From Indolivaga capnocytophagoides DSM 22835 (GTDB lineage: Bacteria > Bacteroidota > Bacteroidia > Bacteroidales > Dysgonomonadaceae), in assembly GCF_000426485.1 (NCBI RefSeq), contig NZ_AUFL01000018.1, positions 45,453 to 109,452 of the forward strand: DNA of 64,000 nucleotides, in the 5' to 3' direction. The translations under genes were made by a program, and so were the position numbers. A model generated the notes under the pieces. The model was not told the DNA's origin, did no database searches, and saw nothing but the letters and a program-made list of their open reading frames with translations. Positions 1-8,688 of this stretch are shown here, in pieces. Within the stretch, counting starts at the first letter, position 1, and each line of letters opens with the position of its first letter.

Positions 1-241
1 CGGAGTACAGGGATTCTTCAGAGGAATGGGCAACATGAGCCTCACATTAATAGGAACAGCCATACAAACCGGATTGAGAGTTATCTTCACCTACATATTA
101 TCACCATCGATGGGTATAAACGGAATAGCATATTCCTGTGCAATAGGCTGGAGCGCAATGTTGCTTTTTGCTATACCTTTTTATTGGAGATACCGAAAAA
201 AACTAATAACTTTAGAATCGGAAATGCAAAATCCGGCATAA
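1..241 (+). CDS. MATE family efflux transporter, C-terminal end (partial)
   Basis: The reading frame is open from base 2 and runs off the left edge, so only about 79 C-terminal residues are present. They begin GVQGFFRGMGNMSLTLIGTA and hold two hydrophobic segments separated by a short polar turn, then a basic tail (WRYRKK). The FFRGMGNM segment before a hydrophobic helix is typical of the second half of MATE (NorM-like) cation/drug antiporters of the inner membrane. Substrate cannot be told from this fragment. The assignment rests on a short stretch, so the family is likely but not certain. Confidence 0.75.
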   Translation, partial: GVQGFFRGMGNMSLTLIGTAIQTGLRVIFTYILSPSMGINGIAYSCAIGWSAMLLFAIPFYWRYRKKLITLESEMQNPA

Positions 242-332
242 AGACCTTTATTCTGAGCGGAAAGCATCTAATAGTAGGTATTACACAAAAAATGGCTGTC
301 TTGTAATACTATGATTGAATAAATCAACAGAC

Positions 333-347
333 AGGTCTTTAGACCTT
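333..347. repeat. Interspersed palindrome AGGTCTTTAGACCTT
   Basis: Copy of the window-wide AAGGTCTnAGACCTT family, in the intergenic space after the MATE gene. Confidence 0.7.
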
Positions 348-406
348 AATATTATCATTGGCTTTTTTTTAATAATCGGATATGAGGGAATTAGGAAAAA
401 AGTTTT

Positions 407-414
407 TATCTTTG
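407..414 (+). promoter_or_regulatory. Bacteroidetes -7 box TATCTTTG for the DUF177-rpmF-fabH operon
   Basis: TATCTTTG matches the Bacteroidetes -7 consensus TAnnTTTG and lies about 40 bases before the DUF177 start. No clear -33 TTTG is seen at the expected distance. Confidence 0.5.
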
Positions 415-454
415 CGTCCATTCTGTTTTATTTAATAGAATATTAGTAGAAAAA

Positions 455-1033
455 GTGGGAAAATTTAGTCTCTATAACGTTCCATTACGGAATTTAACTG
501 AGGGTATCCATCAATTGGAATACACTCTTGACAATCAGTATTTCAAACTGATTGGCGATGCTGATTCAGATAATGTAAGAAAAGGACAAGTTAAAGTAGA
601 GGCTACGGTTAAGCGCGTGTCTTCTACATTCGAATTTAATTTTTCTCTCTCGGGAACAGTAACTGTTCCGTGTGACAGATGCCTTGATGATATGCTTATC
701 GAGCTAGATTCGAAAAACAAGCTTATCGTTAAGTTCGGAAGAGAATATTCGGAAGAAAGTGATGAAGTTGTAGTCATTCCTGAAGAAGAAGGAGAAATCA
801 ATATTGCTTGGTTTCTTTACGAATTTGTCACACTGAGTATTCCGATGAAACGGGTACATGCCCCCGGAAAATGCAACAAGATAATGTCGTCTAAACTGAA
901 CAAGCATAAGGCGGTCAGTTCTGATGAAGATCAGGAAGAAGGAGAGTTTGACACACCCGACATCAGCATCGAAGAAGAAGAAGTTACAGATCCTCGCTGG
1001 GATGCCTTAAAAGGATTGGTTGAAGAAGAATAA
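455..1033 (+). CDS. DUF177 (YceD-like) domain protein, upstream of L32
   Basis: This 192-residue acidic cytoplasmic protein belongs to the DUF177/YceD family. The family is almost always encoded beside rpmF and is linked to 23S rRNA or large-subunit biogenesis, but its exact role is not settled. The conserved CxxC-type motif is visible as VPCDRCLDD near residue 75, and the C-terminal third is strongly acidic (EEEEVTDPRWDALKGL), also a family trait. The start is GTG at 455. MGKFSLYNVPL matches the usual N-terminus of Bacteroidales members, so I accept the non-ATG start. rpmF follows after 77 bases. Confidence 0.85.
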   Translation: MGKFSLYNVPLRNLTEGIHQLEYTLDNQYFKLIGDADSDNVRKGQVKVEATVKRVSSTFEFNFSLSGTVTVPCDRCLDDMLIELDSKNKLIVKFGREYSEESDEVVVIPEEEGEINIAWFLYEFVTLSIPMKRVHAPGKCNKIMSSKLNKHKAVSSDEDQEEGEFDTPDISIEEEEVTDPRWDALKGLVEEE

Positions 1034-1110
1034 AATCATAATAAATATAATAAGAGCCACAGACTCTTATATCATAAAATTGTAATTTAAATTAAAAATA
1101 ATTAGATAAA

Positions 1111-1296
1111 ATGGCACATCCTAAACATAGACAATCAAAGTCTAGATCAGCAAAAAGAAGAACTCATGACAAAGCTTTAACTCCGACTTTAGCTGTATGT
1201 CCTAACTGTGGAGCATGGCATGTATACCACACAGTATGTGGAGAATGCGGTCATTATAGAGGTAAATTAGCTATTGAAAAAGAAGTAGCTCTTTAA
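1111..1296 (+). CDS. rpmF: 50S ribosomal protein L32
   Basis: A 61-residue ribosomal protein of the large subunit. The basic N-terminus MAHPKHRQSKSRSAKRR is the L32 signature. A four-cysteine zinc ribbon is intact at C30, C33, C43 and C46 (CPNC...CGEC), so this is the zinc-binding C+ form. It sits between DUF177 and fabH, the conserved order in many bacteria, and ends just before a rho-independent terminator. That hairpin probably lowers read-through into fabH. Confidence 0.97.
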   Translation: MAHPKHRQSKSRSAKRRTHDKALTPTLAVCPNCGAWHVYHTVCGECGHYRGKLAIEKEVAL

Positions 1297-1313
1297 TTGC
1301 CCAAACAATAAAA

Positions 1314-1341
1314 GCCCTACCTCAAATAGGGCATTTTTTTT
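1314..1341 (+). terminator. Rho-independent terminator after rpmF
   Basis: Stem GCCCTA/TAGGGC (1314-1319 with 1327-1332) is followed directly by an eight-T run. Confidence 0.8.
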
Positions 1342-1363
1342 ATAAACAAACTTGAGTGAAATT

Positions 1364-2362
1364 ATGATTCAAGCAGCGATAACCGGCGTTGGAGGATACG
1401 CTCCCGAGGATATTATTACAAATAAAGACCTCGAAAAATTCGTTGATACCAACGAAGAGTGGATTATGTCACGCGTCGGAATCAAAGAACGTCATATCCT
1501 GAAGGGTGAAGGCAAAGGTACTTCCGTTATGGCTACAGAAGCCGTAAAACAAGTTTTAACCAAAACTAATACAAAACCGGAAGATGTTGATGTGATTATA
1601 TGCGCAACAACTACTCCCGACTATCCATTCCCTTCTACAGCAGCCTTAGTTGCCCATAATTGCGGTGTTAAAAACTCTATCGCATTTGATATACAAGCTG
1701 CCTGTTCCGGATTCATTTTCGGATTAGAGATCGGAACTAATTTTATCAAATCAGGAAAATATAAAAAAGTAATTGTCATAGGCGGCGATAAAATGACGTC
1801 AATCACCAATTACAAAGACAGAACCACTTGCCCTCTGTTCGGCGATGCGGCAGGAGCAGTAATGCTCGAGCCAACCGAAGAGAACTACGGTGTATTAGAT
1901 ACTATTTTACACACCGATGGATTCGGAACACCTCACCTGCATATGTATGGAGGAGGATCGGCTTATCCTGCGAGTATTGAAACGGTAGAAAAGGATATGC
2001 ATTATGTATATCAGGAAGGTCAGGTTGTATTCAAGCATGCGGTTTCACGTATGGCTGATGTTTCTGCCGAAATCATGGAAAAAAATAACTTAACCAAAGA
2101 CGATGTTAACTGGTTTGTTCCTCATCAGGCGAATTTGCGTATTATAGATGCAGCAGCCAATCGTATGGGACTTACCAAAGACAAAGTAATGGTTAATATC
2201 GAAAGATACGGAAATTCGAGTGCCGGCACCATCCCAATGTGTCTCAATGAATGGGAAAGTAAACTCAAAAAAGGAGACAATATCATCCTTGCTGCATTTG
2301 GTGCAGGTTTCACTTGGGGATCTGTTTACCTGAAATGGGCTTACGACGGAGATCAGAAATAA
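1364..2362 (+). CDS. fabH: 3-oxoacyl-ACP synthase III (KAS III)
   Basis: Catalyses the first condensation of type II fatty acid synthesis, joining acetyl-CoA (or a branched acyl-CoA) to malonyl-ACP. The catalytic triad is complete: Cys114 in AACSGF, His254 in PHQANLRI and Asn284 in GNSSAG, numbering from the ATG at 1364. The protein is 332 residues, normal for FabH. An in-frame TTG at 1352 would add four residues. I prefer the ATG because [12 protein letters not shown] aligns well with the usual family start, but this is not decided by a ribosome binding site. It lies 67 bases after rpmF, in the conserved cluster. Confidence 0.95.
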   Translation: MIQAAITGVGGYAPEDIITNKDLEKFVDTNEEWIMSRVGIKERHILKGEGKGTSVMATEAVKQVLTKTNTKPEDVDVIICATTTPDYPFPSTAALVAHNCGVKNSIAFDIQAACSGFIFGLEIGTNFIKSGKYKKVIVIGGDKMTSITNYKDRTTCPLFGDAAGAVMLEPTEENYGVLDTILHTDGFGTPHLHMYGGGSAYPASIETVEKDMHYVYQEGQVVFKHAVSRMADVSAEIMEKNNLTKDDVNWFVPHQANLRIIDAAANRMGLTKDKVMVNIERYGNSSAGTIPMCLNEWESKLKKGDNIILAAFGAGFTWGSVYLKWAYDGDQK

Positions 2363-2388
2363 AGAGATACACATCTCTCCATATATTA

Positions 2389-2417
2389 AAACGCATCTTT
2401 AGAAGGTGCGTTTTTTT
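2389..2417 (+). terminator. Rho-independent terminator after fabH
   Basis: Imperfect stem AACGCATC/GGTGCGTT around a short loop, followed by seven T's, 27 bases after the fabH stop. Confidence 0.75.
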
Positions 2418-2515
2418 ATTAGATACAAGATATTATCTATCGATAGTTAAGAAACTAACGGCTGTATGTTTCTTAACTTGTTAACCATATGATATCAAGT
2501 CATACTTTTTATTTA

Positions 2516-2523
2516 TATATTTG
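2516..2523 (+). promoter_or_regulatory. -7 box TATATTTG for era
   Basis: TAnnTTTG match about 60 bases before the era start, downstream of the fabH terminator, so era probably has its own promoter. No -33 box is seen at proper spacing. Confidence 0.45.
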
Positions 2524-2582
2524 TATACAAATGACTTTAGGTTTGTAATAATCTAGAGACTCCAGAATAAAAATATTATTTA

Positions 2583-3464
2583 ATGCATAAATCAGGTTTT
2601 GTAAATATTGTAGGAAATCCTAACGTAGGAAAATCCACATTGACAAATGAATTAGTAGGACAAAAGATTTCGGTTATAACATCTAAGGCACAGACCACAA
2701 GACACCGAATTATGGGTATCGTAAATACCGATGAATATCAGATCGTATATTCGGATACTCCGGGAGTACTTCGTCCTAATTACAAATTACAGGAATCGAT
2801 GCTGAATTTTTCAGAATCAGCTTTGGGGGATGCTGATGTTTTGCTATATGTTACGGATGTTATAGAGAAAACTGAAAAAAACGAAGAGTTCCTTCATAAG
2901 GTACAAAACATAGATGCTCCGGTTTTACTGCTTATTAATAAAATAGACCAGACAAACCAGAAAGACCTGATAACACTGATAGATGAATGGAAGAAGCTAT
3001 TACCGAAAGCCGAAATTTATCCGATATCGGCATTAAATAAGTTCAATATTGACAATGTAAAACGCCGCATATTGGAACTGATACCCGAATCCCCCCCTTA
3101 TTTCGAAAAAGATGCGATGACAGACCGTCCCGCCCGTTTTTTTGTAACCGAAATTATTCGAGGTCGAATCTTGTTATACTATCAGAAAGAAGTTCCTTAT
3201 TCGGTTGAAGTAGTAGTTGAAGAATTCAAAGAAGAAAAAGATATCATAAATATCCGTGCCCTGATTATTGTAGAAAGAGATTCTCAAAAGGGAATAATAA
3301 TCGGAAATAAAGGTCTTGCCCTGAAAAAAGTAGGAGCAATGGCGAGAAAAGACATCGAAAAATTCTTCGACAAGCAAGTATTTTTACAAATGTATGTTAA
3401 GGTGGAAAAGGACTGGCGAAACCGGGACAATATTCTCCGAAACTTCGGTTATCGACTCGATTAA
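2583..3464 (+). CDS. era: GTPase Era
   Basis: Essential GTPase that binds the 3' end of 16S rRNA and assists 30S subunit maturation. The G1 loop GNPNVGKS is at residues 11-18, the G3 motif DTPG at 58-61 and the G4 motif NKID at 119-122. The C-terminal KH RNA-binding domain is recognised by GIIIGNKGLALKKVG near residue 240. The length of 293 residues is normal. Its place after fabH is a common Bacteroidetes order. Confidence 0.96.
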   Translation: MHKSGFVNIVGNPNVGKSTLTNELVGQKISVITSKAQTTRHRIMGIVNTDEYQIVYSDTPGVLRPNYKLQESMLNFSESALGDADVLLYVTDVIEKTEKNEEFLHKVQNIDAPVLLLINKIDQTNQKDLITLIDEWKKLLPKAEIYPISALNKFNIDNVKRRILELIPESPPYFEKDAMTDRPARFFVTEIIRGRILLYYQKEVPYSVEVVVEEFKEEKDIINIRALIIVERDSQKGIIIGNKGLALKKVGAMARKDIEKFFDKQVFLQMYVKVEKDWRNRDNILRNFGYRLD

Positions 3465-3524
3465 GGTCTCCTACCGTCAATACGTGCTGTTATTATTCAA
3501 GAGAACAACAAATCCGCAAATATA

Positions 3525-4031
3525 ATGAAACACTTCAGAACGACATTAATTCTTGTGCTTATGATCTGCTCTTCGTATATATACGGACAGCAAGATACAT
3601 CCGAAAAATTAATCAATCAGGGTGTATGGTTTTTGTCCTCAACAGAGATAACAGAGATAGCAGACAACGAGCAGATTTCCCTTATCGAATTTTTCAAAAA
3701 AGACGATGTATCTAGCATCTTTTTCGATCAGGACAAAGTATATACCGTATATACCAAGATGGGAAATGATGTTATGGAAGATAACTGGAAGATAGTAGAC
3801 GACACCCATTTTGTAATGGTCGGTCCTGACGACGGATCAGCTCAGCTGATGGAAATACTCGAACTTAACTCCGACAAACTGACATTACAGAGCTGTAATG
3901 ACATTGATGGAGGAATTACATGTACAAAATTCACATACATGTCGAGTAAAGATAAGTGGTTGCCAGATAACGAAATTGACAAACTTAACTCCGAGTCTGT
4001 TCAGAAAGCACAAGCAGAACAGAACGAATAG
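3525..4031 (+). CDS. Secreted protein of unknown function
   Basis: 168 residues with a clear signal peptide (MKHFRTTLILVLMICSSYIYG, cleavage likely after YGQ). The mature part alternates short hydrophobic and polar stretches, with segments such as NWKIVDDTHFVMVGPDDG and KLTLQSCND. This suggests a small beta-sheet protein of the periplasm, perhaps lipocalin-like, but I do not recognise the family. The last 20 residues are polar and rich in glutamine and glutamate. It sits alone between era and the M3 peptidase on the same strand. Confidence 0.7.
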   Translation: MKHFRTTLILVLMICSSYIYGQQDTSEKLINQGVWFLSSTEITEIADNEQISLIEFFKKDDVSSIFFDQDKVYTVYTKMGNDVMEDNWKIVDDTHFVMVGPDDGSAQLMEILELNSDKLTLQSCNDIDGGITCTKFTYMSSKDKWLPDNEIDKLNSESVQKAQAEQNE

Positions 4032-4086
4032 CCAAGAACAAGAAATTATTATTATCTTTTAGTTTATAACCGGCTTTGGTCTATTT

Positions 4087-4120
4087 ACTTACTAAAGTCA
4101 CAAACGGGTCTGAGACCTTA
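4087..4120. repeat. 34-base inverted repeat arm, left (contains the palindrome)
   Basis: Contains GGTCTGAGACCTTA and matches the reverse complement of 6381-6414 at 32 of 34 positions. It lies just before the M3 peptidase start. See the finding on inverted flanks. Confidence 0.8.
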
Positions 4121-4132
4121 CATATTGTATTT

Positions 4133-6256
4133 ATGAAGAAATTTTTATTCTTACTTAGTTTAACCTTGTGTACCTATTACAGCAATGCACAAGACAACCC
4201 AAGCAATCTAAAAATGGATGCAAAAAACCCCTTTTTCGAGAAGTTCAAAACACCAAAGGGAACTCCTCCCTTCGATCTTATCAAAAAAGAAAACTACAAA
4301 CCAGCGTTTGTTAAAGGTATAGCCGAACAGGCTAAAGAGATAAATACTATTGTCAATAATAAATCGGCTGCAACTTTCGACAATACTGTATTGGCTTTAG
4401 ATGAAAGCGGCGAAATACTAGACCGTGTATCTTCTGTATTCGGGGCTATACGGGGAGCAGACAGCGATGACGATATTCAAAAAATAGCGGAAGAGATATC
4501 CCCTCTGTTATCGGAGCATAACGATAATATATACCTGAACGAAAAATTGTTCAAACGTATAAAAGCAGTTTATGATGACAGCCTCAGCTCGAACCGGACA
4601 ACCGAACAGAAACGCCTTGTAGATAAATACTACAAAGCATTCATCCGCTCTGGTATTGCGCTGAATAATGCAGAAAAAGACCGCCTTAGAGCAATCAATA
4701 AAGAGCTAAGCCTGTTGTCTCTGTCATTTGGAAAAAACCTTCTTGCTGAAACAAATAACTACCAATTGGTAATAGATAACAAACAAGATCTGGCAGGTCT
4801 GCCCGATGATGTTATCCAAACAGCTGCTCAGACAGCAAAATCAAAAGGACTTGATGGGAAATGGGTATTCACCCTAAGTAAGCCAAGCTGGCTGCCTTTC
4901 CTTCAGTATGCAGATAACAGAGCTTTGAGAGAAAAATTATACAAAGCAATGTATAACCGTTGCAATAATAACAATCAGTACGACAACAAGCAGGTCATCA
5001 GCAACATCGTAAATCTACGTCTCGAAAAAGCAAACCTGTTAGGATATAAAAACCATGCAGATTATGTACTAGCCGAAACAATGGCTAAAACGCCCGAGAA
5101 TGTTTTTGGTCTATTGAATAAATTGTGGGAATATGCTCTACCTCAAGCTAAAAAAGAGGCAGCAGACCTACAACAGATGATAGATCGTGACGGAGGTAAC
5201 TTCAAACTCGAGTCATGGGACTGGTGGTACTATACAGAAAAACTACGTAAAGAAAAATATTCTTTAGATGAAGAGTCTATCCGCCCTTACTTTATGGTTG
5301 ATAATGTAAGAGATGGGGCATTTTATGTAGCTAACAAATTATACGGGATCACATTTAAACCATTCAAAGATGTTTCGGTATATGAAAAAGATGTCCAGGT
5401 ATTCGAAGTTCTTGATGCAGATGGATCGTACATCGGAGTATTATATCTGGACTATTTTCCTCGTCCCGGAAAGCGTAACGGTGCATGGATGAGTAGTTTT
5501 CAGAAACAAAGTATCAAGAACGGCGAATTTATTCACCCGATTATATACAACGTTGGAAATTTTGCGATGCCAACCGAAGATAAACCTTCGTTATTAACAC
5601 TTGAACAGGTTACAACTCTATTCCACGAATTCGGGCACGGGCTCCACGGACTATTGTCTAATGTCAATTACAATGGTTTATCAGGTACAGCCGTTTCTCG
5701 TGACTTTGTTGAACTACCTTCGCAAATATTCGAACACTGGGCATTACACCCCGATGTCCTGAAAGTATATGCAAAACATTATCAGACCGGAGAAACTATT
5801 CCCGAATCCCTTGTTAAGAAAATGGAAGAAGCTGCAAACTTCAATCAGGGATTCGAAACAACCGAATTAGTGGCTGCAGCCATTTTGGATATGAAATGGC
5901 ATATAATATCAGAAAAAGAAGAATTCGATGTTGATCAGTTCGAAAAAGACCGGATGAATGAAATAGGACTTATATCAGAGATTATCCCCAGATATAAAAG
6001 CACATATTTTGCGCACATATTCGATGGCGGATATTCTGCCGGATATTATAGTTATCTATGGTCGGAAGTGCTAGATGCTGATGCTTTTGAAGCCTTTGTT
6101 GAAAAAGGTGTTTTTGATCGCACTACAGGTCAATCTTTCAGAGACAATATATTATCGAAAGGCGGATCGGAAGACCCAATGATATTATATAAAAAATTTA
6201 GAGGTGCAGAACCAAACCCCATATATCTGTTAAAAAACAGAGGTTTTGTAAAATAA
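4133..6256 (+). CDS. M3 family metallopeptidase (peptidyl-dipeptidase Dcp-like), exported
   Basis: A zinc peptidase that cleaves short peptides, probably in the periplasm. The zinc motif HEFGH is at residues 498-502 (LFHEFGHGLHGLL), and the downstream glutamate region FVELPSQIFEHW is present, as in the thimet/Dcp family. Length from the chosen start is 707, normal for bacterial Dcp. The start is the ATG at 4133, since this gives a proper signal peptide (MKKFLFLLSLTLCTYYSNAQ). A longer in-frame start at 4076 would translate the repeat arm and hide the signal. The gene is bracketed by two 34-base inverted repeats. Confidence 0.92.
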   Translation: MKKFLFLLSLTLCTYYSNAQDNPSNLKMDAKNPFFEKFKTPKGTPPFDLIKKENYKPAFVKGIAEQAKEINTIVNNKSAATFDNTVLALDESGEILDRVSSVFGAIRGADSDDDIQKIAEEISPLLSEHNDNIYLNEKLFKRIKAVYDDSLSSNRTTEQKRLVDKYYKAFIRSGIALNNAEKDRLRAINKELSLLSLSFGKNLLAETNNYQLVIDNKQDLAGLPDDVIQTAAQTAKSKGLDGKWVFTLSKPSWLPFLQYADNRALREKLYKAMYNRCNNNNQYDNKQVISNIVNLRLEKANLLGYKNHADYVLAETMAKTPENVFGLLNKLWEYALPQAKKEAADLQQMIDRDGGNFKLESWDWWYYTEKLRKEKYSLDEESIRPYFMVDNVRDGAFYVANKLYGITFKPFKDVSVYEKDVQVFEVLDADGSYIGVLYLDYFPRPGKRNGAWMSSFQKQSIKNGEFIHPIIYNVGNFAMPTEDKPSLLTLEQVTTLFHEFGHGLHGLLSNVNYNGLSGTAVSRDFVELPSQIFEHWALHPDVLKVYAKHYQTGETIPESLVKKMEEAANFNQGFETTELVAAAILDMKWHIISEKEEFDVDQFEKDRMNEIGLISEIIPRYKSTYFAHIFDGGYSAGYYSYLWSEVLDADAFEAFVEKGVFDRTTGQSFRDNILSKGGSEDPMILYKKFRGAEPNPIYLLKNRGFVK

Positions 6257-6337
6257 GAACTCAGACCGACTTATTGACCTTTCAATAAACCAGTCTACGA
6301 GTAAACAAGTAAACGTGTTAATATCCGTTTTTTTAGG

Positions 6338-6376
6338 AAAAAGCTGTCCCCTTTTACTTTTGGGACAGCTTTTTTG
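6338..6376 (+). terminator. Strong rho-independent terminator after the M3 peptidase
   Basis: Stem AAAAAGCTGTCCC with GGGACAGCTTTTT (13 pairs, loop of 11) ends in a T run. Confidence 0.9.
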
Positions 6377-6380
6377 AATT

Positions 6381-6414
6381 TAAGGTCTCAGATCCGTTTG
6401 AGACTTTAGTAAGT
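6381..6414. repeat. 34-base inverted repeat arm, right (contains the palindrome)
   Basis: TAAGGTCTCAG followed by CCGTTTGAGACTTTAGTAAGT-like sequence. Near-perfect inverted copy of 4087-4120. Confidence 0.8.
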
Positions 6415-6574
6415 GTAATAATAACAGGCAGCCATAAACTAAAAATATATCATAAAATGCGTTCTGTAACTTAAAACCATACAATAAAGCTGATGAGTGC
6501 TTTACAAACATGCTCTTTTTCTATAAATCTAGAAAAATATGCTATATAGATTATGATATATGATTTCGTAATAT

Positions 6575-6582
6575 TATATTTG
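6575..6582 (+). promoter_or_regulatory. -7 box TATATTTG upstream of the ROK gene
   Basis: TAnnTTTG match followed by about 190 bases of leader before the ROK start. No -33 box is identified. Confidence 0.4.
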
Positions 6583-6775
6583 CAATAGATTAAATGTGAG
6601 ACAGTAAGCGTTCTCGCCTCTTTAGAAGTTGTATCTCGGCACTAAAACACGCTACTTGACTATATTAGTAGAAAAAAAGAAGACCAACACTCGGACCTCA
6701 ATATACCCGAATACAACAGATAGCGTCAGTGCTAAAGAGATTTTTTGAGAACTCTTTTTTATTCAATAATAAGAA

Positions 6776-7600
6776 ATGAGAATAGGAGTAGACTTAGGAG
6801 CGACAAACATTCGTGCAGGAATAGTTGAAGCTGGTGTTATCTATAGAATGATAACGGAGCCTTTCCCACACGACAAGCCAGAGAAAGACACAATTAAATG
6901 CTTAATCGGAGCTATCAGGAAAATCATGAATTCCAATATCAAAGGTATTGGAATAGGAGTTCCCTCGATTGTCGATACCAGACACGGTATTGTATACAAC
7001 GCAGTAAATATCCCTTCATGGAAAGAGGTACACCTCAAAGAAATACTCGAACACGAGTTTAGAGTACCCGTCATCGTGAATAACGACTGTAACTGCTTTA
7101 CTTTCGGTGAACGGTATTATGGAGAAGCAACCATTTATCATAACATCGTTGGAGTAACTCTCGGCACAGGTCTTGGAGCAGGTATTATCATCAACAATAT
7201 GCTGTATGAAGGGATGAATACCAGTGCCGGAGAAATAGGCAGCCTGCCATATCTCGACAGTGATTACGAAAACTATTGTGCCTCTAATTTTTTCGATAAG
7301 TACAAAACAACAGGGTATAATTTATATCTGAGAGCCAAAGATGGTGAGCAGGAAGCTCTTTCTGTATGGGGCATATTCGGATATCATGTCGGTAATCTTA
7401 TAAAAGCAATATTATTAACGTATGACCCCGAAGCTATTGTCATAGGTGGAAGCATAGCCAAAGCCAGACACTATTTCGATAAAGCGATGTATAAACAATT
7501 AAGTACATTTTTATACCCTCACATGATTAAGAATGTAGAAATACTCTTTTCAAAAAAAGAAGATATCGGATTGCTGGGTGCTGCCGCCCTTATTCCGTAA
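6776..7600 (+). CDS. ROK family sugar kinase
   Basis: 274 residues of the ROK fold (repressor/ORF/kinase). The N-terminal phosphate loop DLGATNIRAG, the second phosphate motif VTLGTGLGAG and the catalytic NNDCNCF region are all present, so kinase activity on a hexose or N-acetyl-hexosamine is likely. There is no N-terminal DNA-binding domain, so it is not a repressor. The CxCGxxGCxE zinc motif of classical ROK kinases is missing after SAGEIGS and is replaced by LPYLDSDYENYCASNFF. Similar shortened forms occur in Bacteroidetes. It converges with a YhcH-like gene, a family often tied to sialic acid and ManNAc use, but substrate is not shown. Confidence 0.88.
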   Translation: MRIGVDLGATNIRAGIVEAGVIYRMITEPFPHDKPEKDTIKCLIGAIRKIMNSNIKGIGIGVPSIVDTRHGIVYNAVNIPSWKEVHLKEILEHEFRVPVIVNNDCNCFTFGERYYGEATIYHNIVGVTLGTGLGAGIIINNMLYEGMNTSAGEIGSLPYLDSDYENYCASNFFDKYKTTGYNLYLRAKDGEQEALSVWGIFGYHVGNLIKAILLTYDPEAIVIGGSIAKARHYFDKAMYKQLSTFLYPHMIKNVEILFSKKEDIGLLGAAALIP

Positions 7601-7617
7601 TTCTGATAAACAAATAA

Positions 7618-7641
7618 GGGCAGTTTTTTACTCCTGCCCGA
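7618..7641. terminator. Hairpin between convergent ROK and YhcH genes
   Basis: GGGCAG (7618-7623) pairs with CTGCCC (7634-7639). The T-rich tail is weak on both strands, so it is a modest bidirectional terminator. Confidence 0.5.
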
Positions 7642-7662
7642 TTATGTAACTTAGCCCCGGTT

Positions 7663-8280
7663 TTAATCTACCGCGACTTTAAAAACAATTTTTCGAACCT
7701 TGGCTTTTTCACCGTACTGAATATTCGTCATATGAATATCGTCCGGGAAAAATATCGTAAACTGATACGGTCTTATGACATGATAATTTATAGTCGGCAC
7801 TAAATAATGACCAACATCTTTTTTGTCGGTATAAGGATTTACAATTTCAGCTGCGGTCTGTATTTTGGCATATCCCTGCAATTCACATCCTTCAACTATA
7901 AACTGAAGATCGATATTCTTCTTATGCCCTTCGAGCCATTCTTTACCGGGTTCTCGTGTTGTATATTCTTCTACACTTACAGTTAACCCTTCGGATAAAG
8001 TCTGTTTGCCTGTGGGCAGGGATTTCAGGTCGTTCTCTTTCAGAAACTCAAAAGCCTTAGCCCATCTTTCGGGATGCTTCTTATAATGCTTCGCAAATGT
8101 TGAAATATCAATAGATGGATCCGGAGATGCTTGTAACCCCTCGAGCCACTTTCTCGAATTAAACCATTCAACATCTTTTTTCGATGCTTTATCTCCATTT
8201 TGCTGAGCCACAACCATTGGCATGCTAAATCCTATGAGAAACAGGCAAGCCAAAATAATACTTCTAAATTCTTTTTTCAT
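7663..8280 (-). CDS. YhcH/YjgK/YiaL (DUF386) family protein with a signal peptide
   Basis: 205 residues. The C-terminal 150 residues carry the DUF386 cupin-like signatures KKNIDLQFIVEG, FFPDDIHMTNI and KVRKIVFKV. E. coli members include YhcH (NanQ), which acts on the anomers of sialic acid pathway sugars, and YiaL. The histidine and acidic residues of FPDDIHM look like the metal site. The oddity is the start: about 25 residues form a clear export signal (LACLFLIGFSMPMVVAQQ), while the best known members are cytoplasmic. A sugar-handling role outside the cytoplasm is inference. It converges on the ROK kinase. Confidence 0.88.
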   Translation of the reverse strand: MKKEFRSIILACLFLIGFSMPMVVAQQNGDKASKKDVEWFNSRKWLEGLQASPDPSIDISTFAKHYKKHPERWAKAFEFLKENDLKSLPTGKQTLSEGLTVSVEEYTTREPGKEWLEGHKKNIDLQFIVEGCELQGYAKIQTAAEIVNPYTDKKDVGHYLVPTINYHVIRPYQFTIFFPDDIHMTNIQYGEKAKVRKIVFKVAVD

Positions 8281-8332
8281 TTTGATTAGAGTCTGGTATA
8301 TTTCTTCGCAACAAATGTAAGATTTTCCGGCT

Positions 8333-8347
8333 AAGGTATCAGACCTT
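8333..8347. repeat. Interspersed palindrome AAGGTATCAGACCTT
   Basis: One mismatch from the family consensus. Followed by TTTTTATTAAC, which resembles the tail of other copies. Confidence 0.65.
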
Positions 8348-8504
8348 TTTATTAACTATTTCAGTAAATAGGTCGATGTATATTTTCAGGCTAGCTTACC
8401 TATTAACAGGTCTACTTGTTTACTTATATAACTCTTCGCCGTAAAATTTAAACAGACTCTAAACAATTCTGCTTTACAGCATTTCGGAAGAACAATTCTT
8501 TATG

Positions 8505-8512
8505 TATATTTG
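8505..8512 (+). promoter_or_regulatory. -7 box TATATTTG for lepA
   Basis: TAnnTTTG match about 180 bases before the lepA ATG. Confidence 0.45.
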
Positions 8513-8660
8513 CATTCCGTAAATTGGGCTTAGAATAGCCATTCTTTAATATAAAGAACACGGAAAGCTGTAAAGTTCCACTAGATAAACTATACAGTTT
8601 TTGAATTGAAAGTTGTGAATTGAAAGGACTTCACTTTTTTCAAGATTTAATTGATTACAA

Positions 8661-8675
8661 AAGGTCTGGGACCTT
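8661..8675. repeat. Interspersed palindrome AAGGTCTGGGACCTT before lepA
   Basis: Lies 14 bases before the lepA ATG at 8689. It argues that the in-frame upstream start at 8620 is not used. Confidence 0.75.
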
Positions 8676-8688
8676 AGAAAATTTAAGA

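Larger units (their letters stand above)
6257..6775. other. 519-base gene-free stretch between the M3 peptidase and ROK genes
   Basis: Holds a strong terminator (6338-6376), the right inverted repeat arm (6381-6414), a GTAAACAAGTAAAC repeat near 6300 and a -7 box (6575-6582). The part from 6600 to 6775 shows no open frame of note. A weak hairpin lies near 6738-6765. Confidence 0.6.
8281..8688. other. 408-base divergent intergenic region, YhcH / lepA
   Basis: Carries a palindrome at 8333, a GTAAAC-type repeat (ACTTGTTTACT near 8414), the lepA -7 box (8505-8512) and a second palindrome (8661). No further gene is seen. Confidence 0.6.
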
